NCBI RefSeq assembly: GCF_026586795.1
Contig: NZ_JAPFGY010000001.1
Coordinates: 165,528 to 229,527, forward strand
DNA length: 64,000 nt
Origin: Erythrobacter sp. WG
Lineage (GTDB): Bacteria > Pseudomonadota > Alphaproteobacteria > Sphingomonadales > Sphingomonadaceae
Direction: 5' to 3'
Position numbers and translations under genes: made by a program. Numbering within the stretch: the first letter of the stretch is position 1; each line of letters opens with the position of its first letter. A model generated the notes under the pieces. It was not told the origin of the DNA and made no database searches. It worked only from the letters and a program-made list of their open reading frames with translations. Of the stretch, positions 24,410-33,652 are shown piece by piece.

Positions 24410-25815
24410 GCATCACCGCCGCGATCATCGCCAAGGACCTGCGCGAGCTGCGGCGGGATCGACGGGTGGTTGTCATGGCATTGCTGGTGCTTGCGCTGGC
24501 CATTACCGCGCTGTTGACCGCTTATGCCCGCATCGGCGCCCATGAAGCGGACCGCGCCGCCACCATTGCCGCCGACCGCGCCACATGGGAAGGACAGGGC
24601 GCGCGCAATCCCCACAGCGCGGCGCATTTCTCGAAATGGGCCTTCAAGCCGCTTACCGCTGAGGCCGTGCTTGACCCCGGCATCGCGGCCTTTTCGGGCA
24701 GCGCGGTGTGGATGGAGGCGCATAACCGCAACCCCGCAGTCGCCCGGCCAATCGACGACCAGGCCGTTCTCCTGCCGAGCGGGGACTTCAGCCTCGCCTG
24801 GGTGCTGCAGGTGCTGATGCCGCTGCTCGTCGCCGTCATAGCCGCCAGCTGCGTCGCGCGCGAGCGGGAGCGGGGAACGCTGCGGCTTATGCTGGCGAGC
24901 GGAGTCGGCGCGGCGAGCCTCGTTTGGGCCAAGCTCGCTTCGGTGGGCGCGGTGACGCTGGCGCTGGGCGGCGCGATCAGCCTCGTCGGGGTGATCGCCG
25001 CAGCGGGGGCGGGTCACATCGATCCGGCGCGGCTCGGCGTTTGGCTCCTTGCTTATGCCGCGTTCCTCGCGATCGTGGCGGCGATCGCGGTGACGGTGTC
25101 GCTGCACGCGCGCTCCTCGGGGCAGGCGCTGATGGTGCTTGCCGGGCTGTGGCTCTTCGCCATCGTGCTGACCCCCCGCGCCGCCGCGTCGCTCGCCGAC
25201 TACGCCGCTCCTGCACCCACCGGCGAGGAGTTCTGGGCCGATGTCGCCGCGGCCAAGGCGGCCTATCCCAGCCCCTTTGCCGAGGGGATGGATGCCTTCG
25301 CGGCCAAGGTGATGGCGCAATACGGGGTCAGCCGGATCGAGGACCTGCCGGTCAGCTTCGGCGGTCTCCAGCTCGAGGAGGACGAGCGGCTCGGTAACAA
25401 GGTCTATGACGAGAGGTTCCGTGCGCTCTTCGCCGTCTACGATGCCCAGCGTGCGGTGCTGCGCTGGGCAAGCCTCGTCTCCCCGCTCCCCGCCTTGCAG
25501 AACATCTCGATGGCGCTGAGCGGCACCGACATGCCGCATCAGATCGCCTTTCAGGAGCAGGCCGAAAGCCGCCGCCGCGCGGTGGTGACACAGCTCAACA
25601 CCGATCTGATCCGCAACGGCGCCGGAGCCGATTTCGACTATCTCGCCGATCCGAAGCTGTGGTCCGAGGTCGAGGATTTCGCCTTCGCCCCGCCCTCGCT
25701 GGGCGAGACGCTGGCCGGGTTGTGGCGCGAGGCGCTGATCCTGCTCGTCTGGCTCGCAGGGGCGATGGTTCTGGTGCTGCGCTCGGCGCGGCGGCTGAAC
25801 GGTGCGGGGCAATAG
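24406..25815 (+). CDS. ABC-2 permease with DUF3526-like architecture (first)
   Basis: A 469-residue membrane protein with an N-terminal helix, a large extracytoplasmic region (about residues 40-120), a cluster of five or six helices and a final helix after a second soluble region. The phrase ARERERGTLRLMLASGV is typical of ABC-2 permeases of the ABC-type-exporter/DUF3526 class. It is a tandem relative of the next gene, with which it overlaps by 14 bases. Substrate is unknown. Confidence 0.85.
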   Translation: MSITAAIIAKDLRELRRDRRVVVMALLVLALAITALLTAYARIGAHEADRAATIAADRATWEGQGARNPHSAAHFSKWAFKPLTAEAVLDPGIAAFSGSAVWMEAHNRNPAVARPIDDQAVLLPSGDFSLAWVLQVLMPLLVAVIAASCVARERERGTLRLMLASGVGAASLVWAKLASVGAVTLALGGAISLVGVIAAAGAGHIDPARLGVWLLAYAAFLAIVAAIAVTVSLHARSSGQALMVLAGLWLFAIVLTPRAAASLADYAAPAPTGEEFWADVAAAKAAYPSPFAEGMDAFAAKVMAQYGVSRIEDLPVSFGGLQLEEDERLGNKVYDERFRALFAVYDAQRAVLRWASLVSPLPALQNISMALSGTDMPHQIAFQEQAESRRRAVVTQLNTDLIRNGAGADFDYLADPKLWSEVEDFAFAPPSLGETLAGLWREALILLVWLAGAMVLVLRSARRLNGAGQ

Positions 25816-27175
25816 CGTGCTGGGCATGATCGCGCTCGAGCTGCGCATGATGCTGCGCGACCGTGCGGCGCTCGCCCTGCTGGCGGTGCTGGCGGGCGCG
25901 CTGGTGCTGGCCTCCTTGTCGGGCGCGGCGCTGATGCAGGGCCAGATCGACGGTCGGGCCGCCGCCCAACTCCGCCAGAGCGAGGCGGCCGAGCAACTGC
26001 GCGAGCGGTTGGCCGATGCCGAGCTTCCTCCCGAGGAGGCGATCCTCACCCCCTATCGCCTGCGCCAGGTGCTGATTGCTCCGCTTCCCCTCCTTTCCGA
26101 TCTGAGCGTCGGGCGCGCGGCGCTCGATCCCTATGCGACCACGGTCACCATGCGCACCGGCCGCGACACGCTGTTCCAGCGCAGCGGGCTCGACAACCCG
26201 GAGCTGCTGGTGCGCGGCGGGATCGACCTTGGTTTCGTGGTGGTGGTGCTTGCGCCGCTGGTGCTGATCGGCCTCACCTACGGCCTGTTCGCCGCCGACC
26301 GCGACAGCGGCATGGCGCGGCTGATCGTGGCGCAGGCGGGCGATCCGGTCCGTCTGGTGATCGCACGCATCCTCCCGCGCCTTGCGCTGGTGATGCTGAT
26401 GATCGCGGCGGCGGTGCTGGTTATGCTGGCGAGCGGGCCGGATGTGCCGGGCCGCTGGCAGGCGGCCGGCGTGTGGCTGCTGGTGGCGGCCCTGTTCCTG
26501 CTGCTATGGGCCGCCTGCGGGGCGTGGATCAACTCTCTCAAGGTCGGCGCCGAGACCGCCGCCTTCGCGCTGGTCGCGCTGTGGGCACTCGTCACGCTGG
26601 TGCTGCCCGCCGCCTTCTCGGCCATCGTGCAGGCGAGCTACCCACCCCCTTCGCGCTTCGAGCAGATCGCCGCGGCCCGCGCCGCCGAGGTCGCCTCGAC
26701 CGAGGCCTACGAGAACGATCATCCCGAGATCGCATCAGGCGAATTCGAGGGCCGCCTCGCCTCGATCCGCAAGACCTGGGATGTGGCGCAGAAGGTCGAG
26801 GCGGCGACGGCGCCCATCGACCGGCGCTTCACCGAGCAACTCGCCGCCCAACAACGCTTTGCCGAGGCGCTCTCGTGGGCCTCGCCGGCGCTGGTGGCCA
26901 AAGGCGCGCTGGATCAGGTGGCTGGCACCGATCCCGCCGCCGGGCAAGCCTTCCGGGCGGCGAGCGAGGAATACCGCGCCGCGCTGCGCCGGTTCGGCGG
27001 CGGGTTCGTGGAGCGCGGCGCCATCATCGGGGCCGCGGACACAGGGCAGATGCCGCGCTTCGCCTGGTCGCCCGAGCGCGTGATGCCCTGGAGCGCGATC
27101 GCGACCCTCGCCGCGCTTGCCGCCGGTCTGATGCTGCTGGCAGGTCGGCGCTTTGCGCGCCTCAAGCTCGCGTGA
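25802..27175 (+). CDS. ABC-2 permease with DUF3526-like architecture (second)
   Basis: A 457-residue membrane protein organised like its upstream neighbour: N-terminal helix, extracytoplasmic domain, helix cluster (about 135-265), a helical soluble region and a C-terminal helix. DRDSGMARLIVAQAGDP corresponds to the coupling segment. It probably forms a heterodimer with the first permease. The start is GTG at 25802, overlapping the previous gene; an ATG (LGMIALEL) nine codons in is an alternative. Confidence 0.85.
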   Translation: MRGNSVLGMIALELRMMLRDRAALALLAVLAGALVLASLSGAALMQGQIDGRAAAQLRQSEAAEQLRERLADAELPPEEAILTPYRLRQVLIAPLPLLSDLSVGRAALDPYATTVTMRTGRDTLFQRSGLDNPELLVRGGIDLGFVVVVLAPLVLIGLTYGLFAADRDSGMARLIVAQAGDPVRLVIARILPRLALVMLMIAAAVLVMLASGPDVPGRWQAAGVWLLVAALFLLLWAACGAWINSLKVGAETAAFALVALWALVTLVLPAAFSAIVQASYPPPSRFEQIAAARAAEVASTEAYENDHPEIASGEFEGRLASIRKTWDVAQKVEAATAPIDRRFTEQLAAQQRFAEALSWASPALVAKGALDQVAGTDPAAGQAFRAASEEYRAALRRFGGGFVERGAIIGAADTGQMPRFAWSPERVMPWSAIATLAALAAGLMLLAGRRFARLKLA

Positions 27176-27186
27176 CGACGGGGCAA

Positions 27187-29184
27187 ATGCGAAACGCGGT
27201 GCTGCTGGCATCGGCGCTGCTGCTGGCCCCGCTCCGTCCGGCGGTCGCGCAGGAGGGCGATCCGCCCGCCTCGGAGGAACCGGTTGCGGCAACCGCTCAG
27301 GAGCGTGACGCCGGCGCAAACATTGCGCTGGTCAACCGCTCGGAAGAGAACGTCATCACCCAGGCCTCCGACGCCTTCGGCACCAGCGTCGGGGACGAGA
27401 CGATCGGGCTCTACAGCGGCGGCAATGTGCGCGGCTTTTCCGCCTTCGCGGCGCAGAACGTGCGGATCGAGGGGCTCTACTTCGATTCCCAGGCTGCCTT
27501 CAGCGATGCAGTGCGCGCGGGATCGACGATCCAAGTCGGCATCTCCGCGCTAGGCTACCCCTTCCCCGCCCCGACCGGCATCGTCGACTTCGCCCTGCGG
27601 CGCGTTGGCGAGAAACCGGTGGTCAGCGCCCGCACCGGCTTCGGCGATTTCTTCGCGCCCTTTGCCACGGTCGATGCCGCACTTCCGCTCAGCGCCAGCC
27701 TCGATCTTAACATCGGCGCTGGCGTGGAGGAGTTCGTCTATCCCGACGCGGCCAATTTCTGGTTCGTGCGCTATGGAGGGGTCGCGCGCTGGCGCCCTGC
27801 CGAGGGCGTGGAACTGACCGGGTTCTTCAGCCGCTACGACTATTTCGACGAGGAGACGACGCCGGTGATCTTCACCGCCGGGGCCTTCCTCCCCCGCCGC
27901 ATCGCCCGCAACCGCTTCTACGGGCAGGACTGGGCCGATTGGGCGGGCCACTCGCAGAATTTCGGCGGCATGGCGAAGGTCGCGCGCGGGCCGTGGCGGA
28001 TCGGGCTGGGGCTGTTCTCCTCGCGCTTCACCATCGACCAGTTCGGGGCCAATTTCTTTGCCAGCACCCAGACCGACGGCAGCACCGAGCGGCAGGTGCT
28101 GCTGGGCCGCGATCAGGTCTCGCAATCCTATTCCGGAGAGCTCTTGGTCGAGCGCGAGTTCACCGAGGGTCCGCGTCGGCACCGCGTGCTGGCCTCTGCG
28201 CGGTTCCGACGGGTTGATGACGATCTTGGGGGCTTCGCCTTCCGCAGTCTTGGCCCCGGGATGATCGACGTCGCCGATCCGGTGCCCGAGCCCGAAATCA
28301 CCTTCGGCGCACTGACCCGCGACGAGATCCGGCAGGAGACGGGGGCGCTCGGCTATGGGATGCAGTGGCAGGGGCTGGGCGAGATCAACCTTGGGGTGCA
28401 GAAGACCCGCTACCGCAAGGAAGTGCGCGCGCCCGGCTTGGCGCCCACCGCCAATGCCGACAGCCCGATCCTTTGGAACGCCTCGGCCGCGATCACCGCG
28501 ATCGACGGCATCGCCCTTTACGCCGCCACCACCCGGGGTCTCGAGGAAAGCGGCACCGCGCCCTCTTTTGCGGCGAATGCCAACCTGACCTTGCCCGCCT
28601 TGCGCACCCGGCAGGTCGAGGCCGGGGTGCGCTGGACGCTGGCGGAGGACGTCAAGCTCATCGCCGGGCTGTTCGACGTGCGCCGCCCCTATTTCGAGCT
28701 CGACAGCGACAATGTCTTCCGGGTGCTCGGCGACGTGAAGCACCAGGGCGCGGAAATTTCGCTGACCGCGAGGCCAGTGGCAGGCCTCAATCTCGTGGCA
28801 GGTGCGGTCCTGATGCGTCCGCGCGTGACAGGCGCGGCGGTCGAGCAGGGGCGCCTCGGCGAGCGGCCGCTGGGCCGGGTGGGGACGACGCTCGACCTTA
28901 GGGTCGATTATCAGCCGCCCGCTTTCGACGCCCTGTCGGTGGATCTCGGGATCAACTACACGGGCGCGCGCGCGGCGCGGATCGACAACAGCCTGTTCAT
29001 CCCCGAGCGCGCGATCATCGACCTCGGCACACGCTACCGCTTCAAGCTGGGCCGCACGCCCGCAGTGCTGCGCGCGCAGATCGCCAACCTGACCAACACC
29101 TTCGGCTGGAACGTCACCGGCGGCGGGGGCTTCCAATTCATCCCCTCGCGCAGGTTCAACCTGTCGCTGTCGGCGGATTTCTAG
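27187..29184 (+). CDS. TonB-dependent receptor of the ABC exporter operon
   Basis: A 665-residue outer-membrane receptor. The start at 27187 (MRNAVLLASALLLAPLRPAVAQ) gives a clean signal peptide behind a GACGGGG ribosome site; GTG at 27172, overlapping the permease stop, is possible. It has a plug with GNVRGFSAFAAQNVRIEGLY followed by a long barrel ending in FNLSLSADF. The plug lacks the usual EVLRGP..LYG segment, so it is atypical. Being the last gene of an ABC-2 permease operon, it may import or sense the same compound the ABC complex handles. Nothing in the sequence names the substrate. Confidence 0.8.
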   Translation: MRNAVLLASALLLAPLRPAVAQEGDPPASEEPVAATAQERDAGANIALVNRSEENVITQASDAFGTSVGDETIGLYSGGNVRGFSAFAAQNVRIEGLYFDSQAAFSDAVRAGSTIQVGISALGYPFPAPTGIVDFALRRVGEKPVVSARTGFGDFFAPFATVDAALPLSASLDLNIGAGVEEFVYPDAANFWFVRYGGVARWRPAEGVELTGFFSRYDYFDEETTPVIFTAGAFLPRRIARNRFYGQDWADWAGHSQNFGGMAKVARGPWRIGLGLFSSRFTIDQFGANFFASTQTDGSTERQVLLGRDQVSQSYSGELLVEREFTEGPRRHRVLASARFRRVDDDLGGFAFRSLGPGMIDVADPVPEPEITFGALTRDEIRQETGALGYGMQWQGLGEINLGVQKTRYRKEVRAPGLAPTANADSPILWNASAAITAIDGIALYAATTRGLEESGTAPSFAANANLTLPALRTRQVEAGVRWTLAEDVKLIAGLFDVRRPYFELDSDNVFRVLGDVKHQGAEISLTARPVAGLNLVAGAVLMRPRVTGAAVEQGRLGERPLGRVGTTLDLRVDYQPPAFDALSVDLGINYTGARAARIDNSLFIPERAIIDLGTRYRFKLGRTPAVLRAQIANLTNTFGWNVTGGGGFQFIPSRRFNLSLSADF

Positions 29185-29508
29185 GCGATCTGTTGTTTGC
29201 CAGACAGCGAGCGGAGGCAACACACCTGCTGCAGCCTCTCAGGGACGGACTTTCGCGAATCCACCCAGCTTCGGCCACAAGGGTGGCCGATCGGCGATCC
29301 CAAAAGCCTGTCGGTCGCATCAGACCTTCATGGCCCTGGTCGGGAAGACCGAGTCCGGGGGGGGGGCAACCGTTCTGGCCAAGCTGATTGGGGCGCCGTG
29401 TTGCGCACCGCGCAAACAATCCATGCGACCAACGGTCGATGGCTGACGAAATCGCAATTCCCTGCGATTTTGAAGGGTTTTTGAGGCTTCCGAGGGCTGT
29501 TCAGGAAG
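29185..29508. other. Intergenic flank left of the integrated island
   Basis: 324 bases with no supported gene. It contains a run of ten G at 29357-29366. The last part adjoins attL and is chromosomal sequence that before integration would have followed the 3' end of tRNA-Gly(UCC). Confidence 0.6.
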
Positions 29509-29532
29509 GGAGGGCTGGAGCGGGTAGCGGGA
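29509..29532 (+). repeat. attL core of the island
   Basis: 24 bases beginning GGAGGGCTGGAGCGGG, identical to 49399-49422 in the same orientation and to 45721-45744 in the opposite one. It matches the 3' end of tRNA-Gly(UCC) but the rest of a tRNA is absent here. Confidence 0.92.
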
Positions 29533-29862
29533 GATTGCGCAGTTGCTGGGTTGGATTCCCGATCTGGGTGACGGTTTTCCGCCGTTTCTGGATGATCTGA
29601 GTGTGGCGACGGTAGCGGGAACCGAACCGCCGCCATTTTGCTCCCCGAGGCAGCAGTCTCGTTCAACGGTCTTTGATCATCCGCACGATCCGTCGATGCA
29701 TTTACCGAGCATGGCGCGATCATCTCGGATGATTGTTCACCGTCAGCGGTGACGATTTGGGGAGCGTGCTTGTCGATCATGGGTTGAGTGTCGCACAGGC
29801 GCTTGAGGCGTCAACGAAGTTCGACCGATGATTGAGGCACGCTGGGGGATCGACGAAGATGG

Positions 29863-30417
29863 TCATGCTGCCAGTGCTCGGTAGACTGAAGCGCGACCGA
29901 TCTTCATGGTCTTGGCGATGTCGGTAGGGCGCATTCCCTCAGCGTGCAGTTCCTTGACCTTGTGGAAGTCGATAGTCGCAGGCTTGCCGCGATAGGCATT
30001 GCGGAGCTTCGCAGCTTCGATCCCACGCCGCTGCCGTGCCTTGATGAAGTGCTTCTCCATCATGCCGATCATGCCGAACAAGGTGAGCATCACCTCCGCC
30101 ATCATGTCGGTGCCGTCGAACACGATCTTGGGATCGTCGATCTTGAGGATCGCACCACGTTCGACGACGCGCTTGGCGATGGTCAGGAGATCGCCAGTGT
30201 CACGGGCCAAACGGTCGGGGTGCAAAGCCAGAAGTTCGTCACCCTGTTCGAGCAGACGGATAGCGGCTTCAAGCTGGTCACGACCGTTGAGTGATGATCC
30301 GTTGCCAGTGTCGCAGAACACCACCACCGCACCGAGCTTCTCAAGCTTGGCTTTCTGGCTCTCGATATCCTGCCCCTGATCCGAACTGATCCGTGCGTAA
30401 CCCAGCGTCTTGCCCAT
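29863..30417 (-). CDS. Serine recombinase (resolvase/invertase family), copy A
   Basis: A 184-residue small serine recombinase. The catalytic Ser lies in LGYARISSDQGQ, the Arg motif in HPDRLARDTGDL, a long E helix in MMEKHFIKARQRRGIEAAK, and a C-terminal Hin-like helix-turn-helix in ELHAEGMRPTDIAKTMKIG. Enzymes of this size perform resolution or inversion between short crossover sites. It lies in inverted repeat A and is nearly identical to the gene at 44836 (protein differences include R/K and H/Y). The two copies face outward from the defence cargo. Confidence 0.93.
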   Translation of the reverse strand: MGKTLGYARISSDQGQDIESQKAKLEKLGAVVVFCDTGNGSSLNGRDQLEAAIRLLEQGDELLALHPDRLARDTGDLLTIAKRVVERGAILKIDDPKIVFDGTDMMAEVMLTLFGMIGMMEKHFIKARQRRGIEAAKLRNAYRGKPATIDFHKVKELHAEGMRPTDIAKTMKIGRASVYRALAA

Positions 30418-30618
30418 TCAGTCTCCGTGTGTCTCGTATGGTCCTAAGACCTTCTCACAGAACTGTATTTTGGCAAGAAAAACCACCCATATGAGACGCG
30501 CATGATGTCTCAGCAGATGTCCCGTTGAAGGTTACCCATATGGACGCGGGTCGGCGAGTATCGGGCCTCGGAGCGGGCGGCTGAAGCGCAGAGCACACCA
30601 CGCAGGATCGATCGCTGC

Positions 30619-32619
30619 TCAGCCGATCTTGAGCTTTTCGAAGAATATCGCGTTGCGCATCTGGGCGTCCTTCAGGAGCTTATCCCAACTGATCACCTCG
30701 ATATACAGGTTGATGTTCTTCCTCCAGTCATACCAACCCTGCCGATCTGCCATCGGCGTGAAGTTCTTCGTGTATTCAAGCCACTTTTGCACCTTGGGCG
30801 TCAGATCACAGACTACGTAGCCGTAAAATGGCGTTGTCTCGCCAACATTGATGTTCCGCCCTGCCCTGCTGCGGACAGCGCCATCGCGGATCAGATTCAC
30901 ATAGCGAACGATCTGCTCAATCGGGTCTTCCTTCGAGGAGGCGTTCACGAAATCATCGCGTTGCGGTTTCTTGAACTCGAAGATCGTAACAGGGTTGCTG
31001 GCTTCATTCTCACCCCGAAAGACCACGGGTCGATTGAAGATCGTAACGTCGGTGCGATCCAAGCTCGAAGCTTCGGCGGGCTTGTCCGAGATCACATAGG
31101 ACGCGAAGTTCAGTCTCTCGTCGAGCATCCAGAGATTGTGTGAGTCGAAGTCCAACTCGTCGCTGTCGGACCGCCTCTGGATGATGATGTCGTGCACATC
31201 GCCTTCGGATCGATATCTTCCATCTTCTCCGACTTCCAATGCGCGCGCGAACAGGTCCAAAACGCATCGCCGTAGGGAGACATAGTGGATTAGCTCGCTC
31301 TTGCTGGTCTCCGATATGCTCGCCACGACCGCTGCAACCTGATCATCGAGGTCGCTGCTCTCGTCGGCGCTCAGGATTGCGGACACGCGATCTCTTGTCG
31401 AAACCTCCTTCTCGAACTTCGCTCTTTGTAGGGTAAGCTCAATGTCCCGAGGAGTGGGGTTCATCGGGAGCGCGCTGAAATCGGTCTCCCTGCTGAGCGT
31501 TCGATGCCACGGAGCCTGCGTCTCGACATAATCGATTATCTTGGCTTGCTTGCGCTTGCGGCGAGCGGCGATCTCATCGCCGACAACCGACTGGGCGATC
31601 TCTGCGGCCCGCTGTTCGATTTGGCTTTGCGAAATGCCGTTGAAGAGATCGGAGTCAGCCTGAAAACGGAACTCGCCCCGTTCAAGGGACACGTTGTCGT
31701 TTAGGTAGTCGCCGAAGACATAGACTTTGATGACAAAGTTGCGCCCCTTCGTCGCGCCTTCATCAGCGTCTGGCTCGTAGAACTCTTCCGAAAACTCAGG
31801 AATATAATTCTGCAATTGGTTCTCGGTAACCTCGCGGCGATGGGCGACCAAGCTCACCTTGCTGCGGCTTGCCCTCGGAGCGAAGAACTTGAAGATTCGA
31901 ACCCTGAAGGTCTTCGCTCCATCCGTCGAAGGAAATGTGAACGTCGGATCGGGGACGGGAAGCTCAACGATCTGGGATGCTTCGCTGCTCAGATAATCGT
32001 TAAGCGGCAGAGGCGGTGCCGATGTGCCAGCATCGCGGATGACGATGCGAGGGCATGAGGTGTCCACGAAGTAGGGGAGCAGGCGTTCGACAAGGACGCG
32101 ACTGATCACTTCCAGTCCCTTGTCGGGGAACTTGACCGACTTCACGCCAGATATCTCAACGGCGGAGCCCGTGCTGCTGGAATCTGACTGCGTGTCCACC
32201 TCATCGACAATGATGTCGTTGCCCAGTCCCATTGAGAATGTTCGCTGGCGGACGGCCCCATCCGTCTCATACGTGCTGACGACATTCAGCCGCTCGAAGT
32301 ATTTTAGGCAGGTGAAGCGTCCGAAGCCCTTGCCTCCCTCCTGCGCTTTCAGATCAGTGTAGAGCGTGTCAAAGGCATCGCGGTTGCGCTGGGTGAACCC
32401 GATCCCGTTGTCCCTAACGATGAAGCCGTCCACGTCTTCCATGCGGTCAGTCAGGTCTGCCTGACCGTTGCGGAGCACCTCGATCTCAACGAGTCCGTGC
32501 CCCTCTTTCTTCTGTTCGACCGCCTGAATGCCGTTGACGACGAGTTCGACCAGCGGAGTGTAGCTGTTAGTGCCTGAACGAATGTTCTCGACCAACCGCT
32601 TGATGTTGACGTTGCTCAT
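30619..32619 (-). CDS. GHKL (Hsp90-like) ATPase with C-terminal nuclease-like domain
   Basis: A 666-residue protein. The N-terminus has the GHKL ATP-binding motifs: the N-box ELVVNGIQAVE (Asn in place), VRDNGIGFT (DxGxG) and GGKGFGRFTCLKYF (lid glycines). A middle region resembles transducer domains of MORC/Hsp90-type proteins. Near the C-terminus D-T-IF-RP followed about 15 residues later by VTIFEFKKPQRDD fits a PD-(D/E)xK nuclease core. GHKL-nuclease proteins occur in anti-phage systems; this exact one was not recognised. The start at 32619 overlaps the stop of the small upstream ORF (TAATG), a sign of coupling. Confidence 0.75.
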   Translation of the reverse strand: MSNVNIKRLVENIRSGTNSYTPLVELVVNGIQAVEQKKEGHGLVEIEVLRNGQADLTDRMEDVDGFIVRDNGIGFTQRNRDAFDTLYTDLKAQEGGKGFGRFTCLKYFERLNVVSTYETDGAVRQRTFSMGLGNDIIVDEVDTQSDSSSTGSAVEISGVKSVKFPDKGLEVISRVLVERLLPYFVDTSCPRIVIRDAGTSAPPLPLNDYLSSEASQIVELPVPDPTFTFPSTDGAKTFRVRIFKFFAPRASRSKVSLVAHRREVTENQLQNYIPEFSEEFYEPDADEGATKGRNFVIKVYVFGDYLNDNVSLERGEFRFQADSDLFNGISQSQIEQRAAEIAQSVVGDEIAARRKRKQAKIIDYVETQAPWHRTLSRETDFSALPMNPTPRDIELTLQRAKFEKEVSTRDRVSAILSADESSDLDDQVAAVVASISETSKSELIHYVSLRRCVLDLFARALEVGEDGRYRSEGDVHDIIIQRRSDSDELDFDSHNLWMLDERLNFASYVISDKPAEASSLDRTDVTIFNRPVVFRGENEASNPVTIFEFKKPQRDDFVNASSKEDPIEQIVRYVNLIRDGAVRSRAGRNINVGETTPFYGYVVCDLTPKVQKWLEYTKNFTPMADRQGWYDWRKNINLYIEVISWDKLLKDAQMRNAIFFEKLKIG

Positions 32620-32735
32620 TAGAGATCGCCAAGCTGCGGCAGGGAGAGCCGCGCGTCGAGGTAAAGGCCCTTTTCGCGTTCTGACTTCGACGAGATGCGG
32701 GACTCTTCGAGTAGCTGGCGCAGCGGTGTGGACAT
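32619..32735 (-). CDS. Short 38-residue ORF coupled to the GHKL ATPase gene
   Basis: Minus-strand ATG at 32733-32735, preceded by a strong ribosome site (CAGGGGGATCG), encodes 38 residues beginning MSTPLRQLLEES. It stops with TAA whose last A is the first base of the ATPase ATG. The segment SSKSEREKGLYLD resembles the extreme N-terminus of DEAD/DEAH helicases of restriction-type systems, so it may be a truncated relic of such a gene. It may instead act as a leader peptide that loads ribosomes onto the ATPase gene. Confidence 0.5.
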   Translation of the reverse strand: MSTPLRQLLEESRISSKSEREKGLYLDARLSLPQLGDL

Positions 32736-32829
32736 TCGATCCCCCTGAGTAGATTGCGACAGTAGCCGCGCGGCTGTTCTTCGCCAAGCCCGTCACCTTG
32801 GACGCCACACCTCGTGATCGACTGATTCC

Positions 32830-32849
32830 GAACGGGAATCTTCCCGTTC
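32830..32849. promoter_or_regulatory. 20-base palindrome upstream of the GHKL ATPase operon
   Basis: GAACGGGAA-TC-TTCCCGTTC is a perfect 9+9 inverted repeat with a 2-base centre, 95 bases before the short ORF. It may be an operator for a repressor or a hairpin in the leader. No repressor gene is adjacent. Confidence 0.45.
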
Positions 32850-33652
32850 AGCGATGATGCGACAGGCTGCATGGGCGAGCACCCAAGTCGCAGAGCGGCC
32901 ATTTTCGGCGAAGATAAATATTGGCAGCGGTCAGCCGCTGCTGGTATAACCAGATTTGTCATATAGCTCAGGGGTTTAATTCGGCAGTTGCCCCCGCCGA
33001 TACCTACGTCTGGCACTTGGTAAGCGCCCCAAAAGGGGGGCTGTGTGTCAGGAGGAAACGCGAGAGCAGCGAGCGGTCGGGAGTGCCGCAATAAACAAAG
33101 CTCCACAAAGACAGTGGCTCTGTGCGTCATCACAACCACTGGCTCTCGGAGGTTTATGCATCGAACGTGCCGACCGAGAGTGCTTCGCCCTGTCGAGGGG
33201 CGATAACCGTCGAGATCAGGAATGATCTGGAGACGGCGGCAATGCAGGGTTTTGGGCGACCACCTGCTACGCGGTAAACGCGGAAAGCCGCCGAAGTTCG
33301 AGCCGCCGATGCCTCGTGAGATGAGGACGCGATCTTCTCCCCTCCACCAAATCAGCGATTCTGAACCTGTGTTTCATGGTTCCGCTCATCTGGTGGAGGG
33401 GGGATAGAGATATGCGCGCTCTACCTGTGAGATGTCGAGAAAGTTAAAATCAAAACAAATCGACGGACCTCAGCCAAATATTGGGCGAAGGCTCTGCCTG
33501 AGACCAATATGCAGGCTGGGGCTCGCCGAAGGCGAAGCCTTCAATGGCAAGATAACGCTTCAGCGCTTAGGAACTCTATGAGTGCTCGACGTGCGCACCT
33601 CAGATGATTCGGAGCGCAAGCAAAATCTCGACAGATTTCGATTTCATGAGAT
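32850..33652. other. 800-base non-coding region with several hairpins
   Basis: No supportable coding frame. Hairpin-forming sequences include GCCCC-AAAA-GGGG (about 33027-33040), an 11-bp inverted repeat (33339-33349 CCCCTCCACCA with 33391-33401) and GCTCGCC/GGCGAAGC (about 33521-33538). It separates the minus-strand ATPase operon from the plus-strand HAD-like gene, so it must contain at least two promoters. A structured RNA is possible but no known family was recognised. No tRNA, CRISPR or retron reverse transcriptase is nearby. Confidence 0.4.

Larger units (their letters stand above)
29509..30556 (+). repeat. Inverted repeat A: serine-recombinase module
   Basis: 1,048 bases repeated in inverted orientation at 44697-45744. 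The two ends are sharply defined: the att core at 29509 and CGGGTCGGCG at 30556. The copies have the same length but differ at about 20 positions. The differences include a cluster of mostly synonymous changes in the 3' end of the recombinase gene, so they diverged before or were exchanged after duplication. Confidence 0.93.

Noticed and set aside
24376..26049. 557-codon minus-strand frame across the ABC permeases
   Set aside because: It spans three coupled plus-strand genes and has shadow-like composition with no recognisable motif.
29328..29780. Minus-strand 150-codon frame crossing attL
   Set aside because: It runs through the att core and non-coding flank, and its equivalent in repeat B diverges at the core, so it is not a conserved gene.
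32941..33010. tRNA-like stretch ATAGCTCAGGGGTT
   Set aside because: Only a D-arm-like phrase is present; no acceptor stem, anticodon arm or T-arm can be built.
33241..33420. Possible tmRNA or tRNA-like 3' end (TCTCCCCTCCACCA pairing with TGGTGGAGGGG)
   Set aside because: No T-arm with TTCGA lies directly before the stem, no tag-peptide reading frame was found nearby, and the spacing does not fit one-piece or two-piece tmRNA.
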